Source: Clostridia bacterium (GTDB taxonomy: Bacteria > Bacillota > Clostridia > Oscillospirales > Butyricicoccaceae). Taken from it: a stretch of 49,243 nucleotides of DNA. The position numbers were made by a program, and so were the translations under genes. Numbering within the stretch: the stretch's first letter is position 1; every line of letters begins with the position of its first letter. Under the pieces are notes generated by a model, which ran no database searches, was not told where the DNA came from, and saw nothing but the letters and a program-made list of their open reading frames with translations. The DNA lies in NCBI GenBank assembly GCA_021205365.1, contig JAJPXP010000031.1, positions 24,686 to 73,928 of the forward strand, read 5' to 3'. This document shows, in pieces, positions 16,314-24,720 of this stretch.

Positions 16314-17606
16314 TTAATTTGCCGTAACAATCCATGCATCTGGGATGTGCCGTCCTTTTTCCGGCGTTACGGCAGAAGACCTTGTGATATCGCGTCCGCG
16401 GTAATACATGACTGCGGACGAACCGCCATCCAGGTTACACGCCTGGTATGCGCCATACTGGTATAAAATATCCGTCAAGTCACCCAGCGTAATGCCGACA
16501 GAATAGCCCGGCTGTCTGCCGTCAACCACTGCCATGAGCATTTGTCCATTTGCCATCTGTCCGATGACCGAACGGGGCTGCAATCCCCAGCCGGAGGAAC
16601 CGCTGATGAGCTGTCTGCCGTTGATAACCAACGCCGGACTGAACTGCATGGCATCGCGCGTTCCATCCAGCAGGGTGTTGGATACATTCAGCCGGTTTGC
16701 ACTGTCCAGGCTGATTACCTTCATCGTGGTATCCATCACCGTACGGTAAGCTTTGCCGTTTGCCAGGATCATGCCGAATGCCTCGCCGCCGTTGCCAGAT
16801 CCTTCCGGATCGGAAAAACCACTGGCGTTGATGCCCAAAATGGCATCATTGCGTTTGCAGATATCCTTTAAATAGCTGCCGGAGGAACCCAGCGTATGGG
16901 AAACTGCAAGCTTTACCTGTCCTGCATTTTTGACAATCGCCATGCGTCCCGAATACCCGTCCCCCTTCAGGCTGACAATTACTATGCCATTTCGCGTATC
17001 AATAGCGCATACCGGATCACCATAAATGGTAGTAATTCCGGTATTTTCCGCATCATAATCCGCAGCATCAATCAACAGGTAGCCGTCTTCGTCCAGCACC
17101 TCGCTGCGCTTGTGCTCCGACATATAGGCAGCAAAAGATTTCTGATCAATTTCCGCATATGCTTCAGAAAACTGGTCTTTGATATCGTCCCATGTATCAA
17201 TTGCTTTTTGCGGGTCATCAAAGGTATTCTTCCGGTCCCACATACTGTTATCATCCTTCTGCTGCAGCTCCAAAGCCTTTCTTCCATTCATCACATCATC
17301 AATCACAGACTGCGGCAGGAATAATGTTGCCAGCCATTGATGATTCATGGTGCCCATTGCAGTTTCGATATAAATCGTACGCCATTTTTCGATGAACGGG
17401 ATGTGGGAAAACACCAGCACACAATACAGTGCCACAAGCCCTGCCATTGCAATGATGCCATTGCGCAGACGATGCCTTTTCTTTTTCCGTTTTTTCTGTG
17501 CTTTTTGCGCCGCTTTCAGCTGTTTTTTCGCCTTCTTCGGATCTTCCACCAATTCTTCTTCCAAAACAACCCAGCTGGAGGTTTTATCCTCCCGTTCGCT
17601 TCCCAT
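16314..17606 (-). CDS. Phosphodiester glycosidase (NAGPA-domain) membrane protein
   Basis: A 430-residue protein: an acidic then very Lys/Arg-rich cytosolic N-terminus (about 1-48), one membrane helix (about 49-68, NGIIAMAGLVALYCVLVF), and an extracellular region. The C-terminal 200 residues form a NAGPA-type domain (LGINASGFSDPEG, NLDGGSSAVMYYRGR, C-terminal PDAWIVT), known for removing sugar caps from phosphodiesters and, in Gram-positives, for acting on wall teichoic acid or exopolysaccharide. The substrate is not evident. It has its own promoter and terminator. Confidence 0.82.
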   Translation of the reverse strand: MGSEREDKTSSWVVLEEELVEDPKKAKKQLKAAQKAQKKRKKKRHRLRNGIIAMAGLVALYCVLVFSHIPFIEKWRTIYIETAMGTMNHQWLATLFLPQSVIDDVMNGRKALELQQKDDNSMWDRKNTFDDPQKAIDTWDDIKDQFSEAYAEIDQKSFAAYMSEHKRSEVLDEDGYLLIDAADYDAENTGITTIYGDPVCAIDTRNGIVIVSLKGDGYSGRMAIVKNAGQVKLAVSHTLGSSGSYLKDICKRNDAILGINASGFSDPEGSGNGGEAFGMILANGKAYRTVMDTTMKVISLDSANRLNVSNTLLDGTRDAMQFSPALVINGRQLISGSSGWGLQPRSVIGQMANGQMLMAVVDGRQPGYSVGITLGDLTDILYQYGAYQACNLDGGSSAVMYYRGRDITRSSAVTPEKGRHIPDAWIVTAN

Positions 17607-17641
17607 AAGTCCACCTCTGTCCAGTATACATTTCTGCTGGT

Positions 17642-17650
17642 ATTATATCA
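17642..17650 (-). promoter_or_regulatory. Extended -10 promoter of the phosphodiester glycosidase gene
   Basis: TGATATAAT on the minus strand, about 36 bases before the start codon; no clear -35. Confidence 0.45.
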
Positions 17651-17700
17651 TACTTCATGGTCCCATCCTACGTGAAATCTGACAAAGTATGATGTTATTC

Positions 17701-17730
17701 TTGTGTATTCTCTTTCATCCGTGATAAAAT
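17701..17730 (+). promoter_or_regulatory. Sigma-A promoter of the DNA glycosylase gene
   Basis: TTGTGT (17701-17706), 18-base spacer, TAAAAT (17725-17730), 30 bases before the start. Confidence 0.55.
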
Positions 17731-17760
17731 ACGGACAGTTCAAAAACAGGAGTTCCTATT

Positions 17761-18585
17761 ATGACCAAACATGATTCATATATACCGTTCAGCGGTTCGC
17801 ACTTTTCCGCACAACAAACCTTTACCTGCGGACAGTGCTTCCGCTGGATATCACAGGAGGATGGCAGCTACCTCGGTATTGTGCGCGGTATTCCCGCACG
17901 TGTCCGGGATGAAAATGGTACCGTGTACATCAAAAGTACGCCTGGCTCCATAGACATGTGGCGTGATTATTTTGACTGCGGCACAGATTACACCGCCATC
18001 TGCCAAAGCTTTGCTGTGGATGATTTTACGGCAAAAGCGGCAGAGTTTGGGAAGGGCATTCGTATTCTAAGGCAGGAGCCATGGGAAGCCCTGTGTACGT
18101 TTATCATCTCCCAGTGCAACAATATTCCCCGCATCACCGGCATTGTTCAGCGGTTATGTGAAAAGCTGGGTACAGCCGTACCCTTTGAAGGCCAGACCCT
18201 GTATACCTTTCCAGACGCAGAACAGCTTGCTGTCCTAGAACCAGAGGATCTCAAATTTCTGCGTGCAGGGTATCGTGCACCATACCTGATTCTTGCCGCA
18301 CAGGCCGTGCAGTCGGGTGCACTGGACTTTTCTGACATGCAAAAGATGTCAACCGATGCAGCACGGAAAGAAATCATGCAGCTGCGCGGTGTGGGCAGAA
18401 AGGTGGCGGACTGCTTCCTTCTGTTTGGCATGCACAAGCTGGATGCCTTTCCGGTGGATACCTGGATGAAAAAAGCCGCCGCATATTACAGCGGCGACAT
18501 GCATCGTTTTGTGGACAGCCCCTATGCAGGTGTCTATCAGCAGTATTTCTTTTTCTATACCCGGGAGCATGGGCTTGGAAAATAA
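17761..18585 (+). CDS. ogg: 8-oxoguanine DNA glycosylase (OGG1-like)
   Basis: A 274-residue base-excision repair enzyme that removes oxidised guanine and nicks the strand. The N-terminal FTCGQCFRW motif is diagnostic of the OGG1 family. The helix-hairpin-helix LRGVGRKVADCFLLFG contains the catalytic Lys and the following PVDTWMKK holds the catalytic Asp. Length fits the clostridial form, which lacks the longer eukaryotic ends. Single gene with its own promoter; 153 bases without recognisable features follow. Confidence 0.88.
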   Translation: MTKHDSYIPFSGSHFSAQQTFTCGQCFRWISQEDGSYLGIVRGIPARVRDENGTVYIKSTPGSIDMWRDYFDCGTDYTAICQSFAVDDFTAKAAEFGKGIRILRQEPWEALCTFIISQCNNIPRITGIVQRLCEKLGTAVPFEGQTLYTFPDAEQLAVLEPEDLKFLRAGYRAPYLILAAQAVQSGALDFSDMQKMSTDAARKEIMQLRGVGRKVADCFLLFGMHKLDAFPVDTWMKKAAAYYSGDMHRFVDSPYAGVYQQYFFFYTREHGLGK

Positions 18586-18738
18586 ATCAGAATATTGTGG
18601 ATATCTTATTTGTCATAGAACCTTCTCTGACCTATGCACTCCCCGTATTCCTGTTTTCCAATCCAGCTGTCCCCGTTACGGAAATGCGGATACCAACGAT
18701 TGGCGTGCAGTGATGCACCGGCTTCCATACAGAAACCC

Positions 18739-19137
18739 TTATCCTTCTATAACCTTTACATAATAATGCCGCGTTCTCGGGCCGTCAAACTCACAGAAAT
18801 AGATGCCCTGCCAGATACCCAGCAGCATTTTTCCATTCTCAAATGGAATTGTTTTGGAAACACCCATGGCAGAAGATTTCAGATGAGCGGCAGAGTTCCC
18901 CTCCATGTGACGGAACTCCGGCCTGTCTGGATATGCCAGATCCAGTCCATGCAGCATATCGGTGACAACATCTGGATCTGCATTTTCATTTACGGTAATA
19001 CCTGCTGTGGTATGAGAGCACCAGACAATGGCTATGCCGCTTTTGGCTCCGCTTTGCGTAATCGTTTCCTGTACACTGCGCGTGATATTGATAAAATCTT
19101 CCCGCGGTGTATGAATGGTAAATCGTTTTGCTTCCAT
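18739..19137 (-). CDS. YjbQ family protein (UPF0047)
   Basis: A 132-residue enzyme of the YjbQ/UPF0047 family, some members of which have weak thiamin phosphate synthase activity. All hallmark blocks are present: CSHTTAGITVNENADPDV, MEGNSAAHLKSSAMG, LGIWQGIYFCEFDGPR. The conserved His and acidic residues suggest a metal or phosphate site. Last gene of the DUF896-CCA-HD-YjbQ operon, 2 bases after the HD gene. The physiological role is not settled. Confidence 0.85.
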   Translation of the reverse strand: MEAKRFTIHTPREDFINITRSVQETITQSGAKSGIAIVWCSHTTAGITVNENADPDVVTDMLHGLDLAYPDRPEFRHMEGNSAAHLKSSAMGVSKTIPFENGKMLLGIWQGIYFCEFDGPRTRHYYVKVIEG

Positions 19138-19139
19138 TG

Positions 19140-19721
19140 TCAGTCCTCCTCATTCCGGCTTTCACACAGGTAGGTTGCTTCCAGATCGGACAGATGTACC
19201 TTCACTGCCAGCGGATACTGTTCATAGGCATGTGCAATCGCAAAGGAGCCTGCCTTTGCCGTATCATCAAAGCCGCCCATATGCCAGCGGATGGCAACTG
19301 CTTCCTCACTTTTCAGCCGCATAAACCGTTCAATCAGGAACACAGATTTCTCACCGTGTCCATATGGGAATCGGTCATTGATGGTATAATACGGTACCTT
19401 TTCCCATACGCCCGCATCATTTTTGCGGTTGCGGTAGGATACCTCATAAAACCCTGCCTTGCAAATGTCATGCAGCAGCGTAGCAATCGCCACGCTTTCC
19501 GGGTCATCCTCCCCTTCGACAAAATGCTTTTTCATAAAAATCTTATATACATTCAGGCTGTGCTCTACCAGACCGCCTTCATATGCGGAATGGAAGCGGG
19601 TTGACGCCGGCGCTGTAAAGAAATCGGAACTGACCAGCCATTCTAACAGCCGGTCCGAACCACGGCGTGTAATGTGCTCTTTGTACTGATCGATAAAAAT
19701 CTGCCTATAATCCAAACTCAT
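19140..19721 (-). CDS. HD-domain phosphohydrolase
   Basis: A 193-residue metal-dependent phosphohydrolase. His of YEGGLVEHSLNVYKI, the HD pair in IATLLHDICKAGFYE and later His residues (FPYGHGEKS, AIRWHMGGFDD) give a full HD metal set. The pattern is like the HD part of YhaM-type nucleases, but no nucleic-acid-binding domain is attached. Its ATG overlaps the CCA gene stop by four bases, suggesting translational coupling and possibly a role in RNA or nucleotide metabolism. Confidence 0.8.
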   Translation of the reverse strand: MSLDYRQIFIDQYKEHITRRGSDRLLEWLVSSDFFTAPASTRFHSAYEGGLVEHSLNVYKIFMKKHFVEGEDDPESVAIATLLHDICKAGFYEVSYRNRKNDAGVWEKVPYYTINDRFPYGHGEKSVFLIERFMRLKSEEAVAIRWHMGGFDDTAKAGSFAIAHAYEQYPLAVKVHLSDLEATYLCESRNEED

Positions 19722-21253
19722 ATTGCCACCTCAAATCCAACCGCTGCCAGCGCTTTTTCTACCTGTTCCAGCGGTATATTTTGTCCATACAGCATCACCC
19801 GCCCGCTGTCCAGCGCAATGTCTGCTCTTGTTACAGCTGGAATGCTTTCCAGCGATTCCTTCACCATCCGGACGCAGCTGCCAGCGCTCATACCATTTAC
19901 CGTCAATTCCATATGATCTTCCTGTGTCCTGAGCTGTTCAAACATTGCGTGCAGCTGTTCCCGGGTATTGTATGACGGGTCATCCAGTACACGGTTCAAC
20001 AGCTCTGACAGATACCGTCCGATTTCCTGCCCTGACACGCCCCATTCCATCAGATCATGCCCATTGACAGCAAGATCTTTCCGGGTCAGGCAATTGTCCT
20101 CCTGCAAAACCTGTTCCAGCAGTGCTTCGGTCTGTAGCAGATTCGTCACATTCTGTGGCGCTGTTGCCTGTCCGATACAATCTGCCTTTTTCACAGCCAG
20201 CAGACTGCGGAACAATTCCTCACCATGTACCGCAAGTTTGCGGCGCACACTGCGTGCCGTACATCCCAATGGGGTATCATGATGCCGTACCAAATACAGC
20301 AGCTTCTTTTCCTGCTGTACCGGGAGGCGCAGGCGGCGGACAGCCTGCTCTGTGATTTCCCGTGAAATAGCCGGATGCCCATAGAAATGCCCGATACCGT
20401 GTTCATCCACACTATAGGTTTGCGGTTTTCCCGCGTCGTGAAACAGCATGGCGAGCCGCAGCAGGGGGTCCGGCCGGATACTTTCCACTGCCCGGATCGA
20501 ATGCTCCCACACATCATATTTATGATGCGGATTATGCTGTTCAAAACCGATCATAGGTGCAATTTCCGGCAGAATCTGTGCGATAATATCGGAAAATTCC
20601 ATCATCACCGCACCAACATGTGCGCCGCAGACGATTTGCATCATCTCTGATGTGATACGTTCCGCCGAGACATGCACCAACCGTTCTCTGTTGCGGTGTA
20701 AGGCTGCTGCAGTTTCTGGCTCAATCGTATAACCACGCTGTGCGGCAAACCGCAAGGCACGCAAAATGCGCAATGCGTCCTCCTGCAATCTCGTATCCGG
20801 ATCACCGACGCACCGGAGCAGCTTTCTCCGCAAATCATCCTGACCATCAAAGGGGTCACAGAGCCCTCTGACCGGGCTATATGCCATCGCATTGACAGTA
20901 AAATCCCGCCGCGCAAGATCATCTTCGATATTGGAAACAAATGCAACGGAATCTGGCCGTCTGCCATCGGAATAATCGCTTTCTGTCCGGAAGGTTGTCA
21001 CCTCCACCGGTTCGCCTTCTGCCAGAACCGTAACGGTTCCATGCTTCAAACCAGTTTCAATGATATGTTTATCTGTAAAGATTTCCTCCACCTGCTGTGG
21101 AAGTGCAGCTGTGCACAGGTCATAGTCGTGCGGCTGTCTGCCCGCTAGGCAGTCACGCACGGCTCCGCCAACCACATAGCTGGCGTATCCTGCATCCTCC
21201 AGACGCCGGATAACTGCTGCGATGCTTTCCGGCAGGTTATATTGCACTGGCAC
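19718..21253 (-). CDS. cca: CCA-adding tRNA nucleotidyltransferase fused to a degenerate HMA domain
   Basis: A 511-residue protein, about 65 residues longer than ordinary CCA enzymes with an HD domain. It adds or repairs the tRNA 3' CCA. The nucleotidyltransferase motif GGAVRDCLAGRQPHDYDL is at 29-46 with catalytic Asp43/Asp45; the RRDFTVNAMAY and LRILRALRFA blocks follow; an HD domain (LFHDAGKPQTYS) sits near residue 270. Residues 448-511 align to heavy-metal-associated domains (beta-alpha-beta-beta-alpha-beta), but the metal motif GMxCxxC reads GMSAGSC: the first Cys is Ala457, only Cys460 remains. The start is GTG at 21253, two bases after DUF896. Metal binding as in CopZ is therefore unlikely; the extension may mediate protein contact. 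Confidence 0.9.
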   Translation of the reverse strand: MPVQYNLPESIAAVIRRLEDAGYASYVVGGAVRDCLAGRQPHDYDLCTAALPQQVEEIFTDKHIIETGLKHGTVTVLAEGEPVEVTTFRTESDYSDGRRPDSVAFVSNIEDDLARRDFTVNAMAYSPVRGLCDPFDGQDDLRRKLLRCVGDPDTRLQEDALRILRALRFAAQRGYTIEPETAAALHRNRERLVHVSAERITSEMMQIVCGAHVGAVMMEFSDIIAQILPEIAPMIGFEQHNPHHKYDVWEHSIRAVESIRPDPLLRLAMLFHDAGKPQTYSVDEHGIGHFYGHPAISREITEQAVRRLRLPVQQEKKLLYLVRHHDTPLGCTARSVRRKLAVHGEELFRSLLAVKKADCIGQATAPQNVTNLLQTEALLEQVLQEDNCLTRKDLAVNGHDLMEWGVSGQEIGRYLSELLNRVLDDPSYNTREQLHAMFEQLRTQEDHMELTVNGMSAGSCVRMVKESLESIPAVTRADIALDSGRVMLYGQNIPLEQVEKALAAVGFEVAI

Positions 21254-21255
21254 GT

Positions 21256-21480
21256 TTAATTGCGCCTGAGGCCGTTATACGGCTTCTTTTTCAGCGGGCG
21301 CTTGTTGCCGTTCTGATCCATGATAACAGTATTGTCCAGCTGCGCTTTCAAGTTCGCACGATATTCTGCAATATACTCCTCGCGCAGCTGCTTCTGTTCC
21401 GCCTGCTCCTCCGGTGTTAGCCCTTCGTTTTTTGCTTTTCTTGCCAATGCATTGATGCGGCTGATTTTCTCCTGCTCCAT
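21256..21480 (-). CDS. DUF896 (YnzC-like) protein
   Basis: A 74-residue, highly charged, helical protein of the YnzC/DUF896 family: KISRINALARKAKNEGLTPEEQAEQ followed by LREEYIAEYRANLKAQLDN. Function is unknown; a Bacillus relative is under SOS control. ATG 21480 is chosen since the GGGAGG site lies upstream inside the longer frame. First gene of a four-gene operon whose promoter is at 21528-21556. Confidence 0.85.
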   Translation of the reverse strand: MEQEKISRINALARKAKNEGLTPEEQAEQKQLREEYIAEYRANLKAQLDNTVIMDQNGNKRPLKKKPYNGLRRN

Positions 21481-21527
21481 AATGCAGAAACCTCCCAATC
21501 ATTTTCCAATATGTACCCATTATAAAT

Positions 21528-21556
21528 ATTATACCGTTTTCCTGTACTTGTGGCAA
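21528..21556 (-). promoter_or_regulatory. Sigma-A promoter of the DUF896-cca operon
   Basis: TTGCCA (21551-21556), 17-base spacer, TATAAT (21528-21533) on the minus strand. Confidence 0.75.
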
Positions 21557-21575
21557 GTCCTGAATGATTTCTCAC

Positions 21576-21604
21576 TTGACAGTATTTTCCCCATATGTTA
21601 CGGT
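21576..21604 (+). promoter_or_regulatory. Promoter of the O-acetylhomoserine sulfhydrylase gene
   Basis: Consensus TTGACA (21576-21581), 17-base spacer, weak -10 TACGGT (21599-21604). The 60-base leader is too short for an S-box riboswitch. Confidence 0.5.
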
Positions 21605-21664
21605 ATTAGTATGAAATTTCACGTAAAAAAACGTTTTCACCCAGTAGAAAGGTAGGTTTTTGTT

Positions 21665-22939
21665 ATGAGACCTGAAACATTATGTATTCATGCCGGCTAT
21701 GAGCCGGGCAACGGCGGCGCACGTGCCCTGCCGATCTATCAGTCTACCACCTTTACGTTTGATTCTACAGAGCATGTCGGCGCACTGTTTGACCTGACGG
21801 CAGGCGATGCATTTTACACCCGTCTGGGCAATCCGACGGTGGATGCGGTAGAGAAGAAAATCGCAGCCCTGGAAGGCGGCGTAGGGGCGCTGTGCACCTC
21901 TTCCGGTCAGGCAGCTTCCATGCTCTCTATTCTGAATATCGCACAGGCAGGCGACCATGTTGTCAGCACCGCAGCAATTTACGGCGGCACGGTCAACCTG
22001 TTCGCCGTTACCATGAAAAAGATCGGCATTGATGTCACTTTCGTGGATGGAGATTCCCCGTTGGAAGAGCTGCAGAAGGCAATCCAGCCGAACACCAAGG
22101 CTGTTTTTGGAGAAACGATTGCCAACCCGGCTCTCAATGTATTGGATATCGAAAAGCTGGCACAGCTGGCACATAACAATGGGCTGCCGCTGATTGTGGA
22201 CAACACGTTTGCTACCCCGATTCTGTGCCGCCCGTTTGATTTCGGCGCAGATATCGTTGTCCACTCTACGACCAAGTACATGGATGGCCACGCAGTCCAG
22301 ATGGGCGGCATTATTGTTGACAGTGGTAAATTCGACTGGGGTGCTTCCGGCAAATTCCCGGGATTGACCGAACCGGATGAATCCTATCACGGCCTGCGCT
22401 ATACCGAAGCATTTGGCGCAGCTGCTTACATTACCAAGGCGCGTGTTCAGCTGATGCGCGATATGGGCACCTGTCAGACACCGATGGGCGCATTCCTGCT
22501 CGATCTCGGCCTGCAGACCCTGCCGCTTCGTATCCGTCAGCACAGCAGCAATGCACTGGCTGTTGCACAGTATCTGGAAGGCAAGAAGGATATCGAGTTT
22601 ATCAACTATCCCGGCCTCCCGTCTGACAAATATTATGCGCTCACACAAAAATATCTGCCGGAAGGCACTGCTGGCGTTATTTCGTTCTCGATTGTCGGTG
22701 GGCGCGAACGCGCTGCCAAGTTCATTGACAGCCTCAAGCTGGTATCGCTGGAAGTCCACGTTGCGGATATCCACAGCTGCATCCTGCATCCTGCAACAGC
22801 AACCCATCGCCAGCTGAGTGACCAGCAGCTGATTGACTGCGGTATTACCCCAGGCCTGGTCCGCCTGTCGATCGGTCTGGAAAATGTAGACGACATTATC
22901 GAAGACCTTGAGCAGGCATTTGCTGCGATCGATGCATAA
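21665..22939 (+). CDS. metY: O-acetylhomoserine sulfhydrylase
   Basis: A 424-residue PLP enzyme of the Cys/Met metabolism family that makes homocysteine from O-acetylhomoserine and sulfide. PLP is held by Lys204 in VVHSTTKYMDGH; TSSGQAASMLSIL and YGGTVNLF are cofactor contacts; the insert DWGASGKFPGLTEPDESYHGL is the mark of the sulfhydrylase branch rather than cystathionine gamma-synthase. The product homocysteine could feed the MetH-like enzyme at 11.1 kb. Monocistronic, with promoter and terminator. Confidence 0.92.
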   Translation: MRPETLCIHAGYEPGNGGARALPIYQSTTFTFDSTEHVGALFDLTAGDAFYTRLGNPTVDAVEKKIAALEGGVGALCTSSGQAASMLSILNIAQAGDHVVSTAAIYGGTVNLFAVTMKKIGIDVTFVDGDSPLEELQKAIQPNTKAVFGETIANPALNVLDIEKLAQLAHNNGLPLIVDNTFATPILCRPFDFGADIVVHSTTKYMDGHAVQMGGIIVDSGKFDWGASGKFPGLTEPDESYHGLRYTEAFGAAAYITKARVQLMRDMGTCQTPMGAFLLDLGLQTLPLRIRQHSSNALAVAQYLEGKKDIEFINYPGLPSDKYYALTQKYLPEGTAGVISFSIVGGRERAAKFIDSLKLVSLEVHVADIHSCILHPATATHRQLSDQQLIDCGITPGLVRLSIGLENVDDIIEDLEQAFAAIDA

Positions 22940-22959
22940 TCTTTTGTGAAAAAATGCAG

Positions 22960-22992
22960 AATGCCATCCGGACAAACCGGATGGCATTTTTT
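22960..22992. terminator. Bidirectional terminator between convergent genes
   Basis: Perfect 12-bp stem AATGCCATCCGG/CCGGATGGCATT with T tracts on both strands. Confidence 0.85.
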
Positions 22993-23024
22993 ATACTATA
23001 CGAAATTCAAGGCAGCTTTACCCA

Positions 23025-23426
23025 CTATATCTCTGTATAAAAAAAGCTGCTTTCTGCAAGATACGCTGCATTTTCCCGGACCCACGGATTATTCAATACA
23101 AATTTATTGATAATCAACCGCAGCTTACCCTGCTCCGTCTCTATAAACAGTCGATATGTTATCAGCCCGCGCTTTACGCGAAAGCGCGTGACATTTTTCC
23201 ACGGCAAAAACATCGGCTGTTTTTCTTTTACAACGGGAAAAAAACGCATCCCGGCTTTGGAAAAATGAATCAGATACTGTTCCACCTTGTCAAAGACTAC
23301 CGTCGAAAAAGGTCCCGCAGGAACAACAAATTTCACCTTGGGCTGCACGGTTGCAAACACAATATTTTGGAAATAGGTCAGATGATTCTGACGAACTACC
23401 CGTTCGACATCAGAAAATTTCAGCAT
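23025..23426 (-). CDS. Hypothetical protein, possible PH-like fold
   Basis: A 133-residue protein not assigned to a named family. Alternating hydrophobic strands (FVVPAGPFSTVVFDKVEQYLIHFS, PMFLPWKNVTRFRV, LITYRLFIETEQGKLRLIIN) and a C-terminal helix suggest a bacterial PH-like domain, a guess from pattern only. No signal peptide or membrane segment. AGGAGAG lies close before the ATG. It is 11 bases downstream of the broken acetyltransferase and likely part of the tatD transcript. Confidence 0.7.
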   Translation of the reverse strand: MLKFSDVERVVRQNHLTYFQNIVFATVQPKVKFVVPAGPFSTVVFDKVEQYLIHFSKAGMRFFPVVKEKQPMFLPWKNVTRFRVKRGLITYRLFIETEQGKLRLIINKFVLNNPWVRENAAYLAESSFFYTEI

Positions 23427-23437
23427 ATTCTCTCCTC

Positions 23438-23850
23438 TTACAGCAGCTTTTTCATGCAGATATAAACAGTATCTCCAGCAAAGTCACCATAATTTTCGAT
23501 CTGTGTATAGCCCCGCTTTCGATACATTGCGATCGCTTCGGGCATTTCCGCACCGGTTTCCAGCGCCATGACGTGATATCCCTGCCTTCTGGCCTCGCGC
23601 TCACACGCTTCCACTATCGCTGTCGCCAAATGCTTCCGACGAAATTCCTTTCGGACAAATACGCGCTTCAGCTCCGCACTTTCCGCGTCATACCGCTTCA
23701 GGCAGCCGCAGGCTGCAGGCTCACCGTCACAATAAACGACAAAAGCATCACCAATGCCTTCAGTCACGTTATACTGTCGATACTTCCATGCAATCTGGCC
23801 AACACTTGAAAGTCCGGATTGCCGGCATCAGTAGGAACAAGCTGAACCAT
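23438..23850 (-). pseudogene. GNAT acetyltransferase, frameshifted
   Basis: Two frames together make one acetyltransferase. Frame one starts at ATG 23850 (MVQLVPTDAGNPDFQVLAR), one base after the tatD stop, and ends early. The second frame from about 23790 (WKYRQYNVTEGIGDAF) continues through the acetyl-CoA motif (RVFVRKEFRRKHLATAIVEA) and GYxxIENYGDF end. The span is not divisible by three. The join lies near 23790-23800, with a few residues apparently deleted. The 109-codon remainder could start at GTG 23767 but would lack the first strand and helix, so it is probably inactive. A sequencing or assembly error is possible. Confidence 0.7.
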
Positions 23851-23851
23851 T

Positions 23852-24655
23852 TTATTCCGCCTTTCCGCCAATGGAGAAAAACCGCTTGCCGTTTTCTGTC
23901 GTGATACGCTCGACCTCTTCCACTGTCATGCCCTTGAAATCGGCGATCTGTTCCGCCACACGGTGCACAAACAGGGAGCTGTTGCGAACCCTTTTCTTCG
24001 CAAGGCGTTCCGGCTCTGGTGTCAGATACGGGCTGTCGGTTTCAATCATAATCCGTTCAATCGGCAGGTTTTCAATGATTCTGCGTGCTTTCTTTGCCTT
24101 CCCATAGGTAATGACTCCGGTAAATGACAGATTCCATCCTAATTTCAGGATTTCCTTTGCCATTTCCAGGCTGCCGGAATAGCAATGGTATACGCCCTTC
24201 AAATCCGCATATTCCTTCACAATGTTGAAGCAGTCCTCATGTGCCTCTCTGTCATGGATGATAACCGGAAGCCCTACCTCACGCGCAATGTTGAGCTGTG
24301 CGCGCAGCAGCTTTTGCTGTTCTTCCCGCGGCGGTGTCGTTTCCGGTGAAAGTTTTTCCCAATAATAATCCAGCCCGATTTCACCGATTGCCTTTACCTT
24401 CGGGTGTGCGGACAATGCCTTGATGTGTGCAAGGTCATCTGCGGTCACCCCCATACTGTATTCCGGGTGGATGCCGACAGCAGCATACATAAAATCATAT
24501 TTTTCAGCCAATGCAATGGCAATTTCCGATGTTTCTACCGTACAACCCGGATTTAAAATCAAGCCAACGTTATTCTCCGGCATGGATGCGAGCAGCGCAT
24601 CGCGGTCTGCATCAAACCGGTTGTCATCATAATGTGCATGGGTATCAAAAAGCAT
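23852..24655 (-). CDS. tatD: TatD-family metal-dependent hydrolase
   Basis: A 267-residue TIM-barrel deoxyribonuclease of the TatD family, linked to DNA repair and 3'-5' exonuclease activity. Metal ligands are seen in FDTHAHYDD (start), GEIGLDYYW, PVIIHDREAHED, YHCYSG and ETDSPYLTPEP. ATG 24655 follows AAAGGAAA; the open frame upstream runs into a terminator and is not coding. It follows metG, a common arrangement, but a hairpin terminator separates the two. Confidence 0.92.
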   Translation of the reverse strand: MLFDTHAHYDDNRFDADRDALLASMPENNVGLILNPGCTVETSEIAIALAEKYDFMYAAVGIHPEYSMGVTADDLAHIKALSAHPKVKAIGEIGLDYYWEKLSPETTPPREEQQKLLRAQLNIAREVGLPVIIHDREAHEDCFNIVKEYADLKGVYHCYSGSLEMAKEILKLGWNLSFTGVITYGKAKKARRIIENLPIERIMIETDSPYLTPEPERLAKKRVRNSSLFVHRVAEQIADFKGMTVEEVERITTENGKRFFSIGGKAE

Positions 24656-24675
24656 ATATTTTCCTTTCCTTTTAC

Positions 24676-24703
24676 AAAAACAGCGGCTCATACCGAGCCG
24701 CTG
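24676..24703 (-). terminator. Terminator between metG and tatD
   Basis: Stem CAGCGGCTC/GAGCCGCTG, 5-base loop, TTTTT on the minus strand, ending about 20 bases before tatD; it could reduce read-through from metG. Confidence 0.85.
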
Positions 24704-24720
24704 TCCCTTTTTCAACATGT

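Noticed and set aside
21500-21664. S-box (SAM) riboswitch upstream of the sulfhydrylase
   Set aside because: The leader is about 60 bases, has no S-box core and no terminator.
21680-22987. A 435-codon minus-strand frame opposite the O-acetylhomoserine sulfhydrylase
   Set aside because: Antisense shadow; it also runs through the bidirectional terminator.
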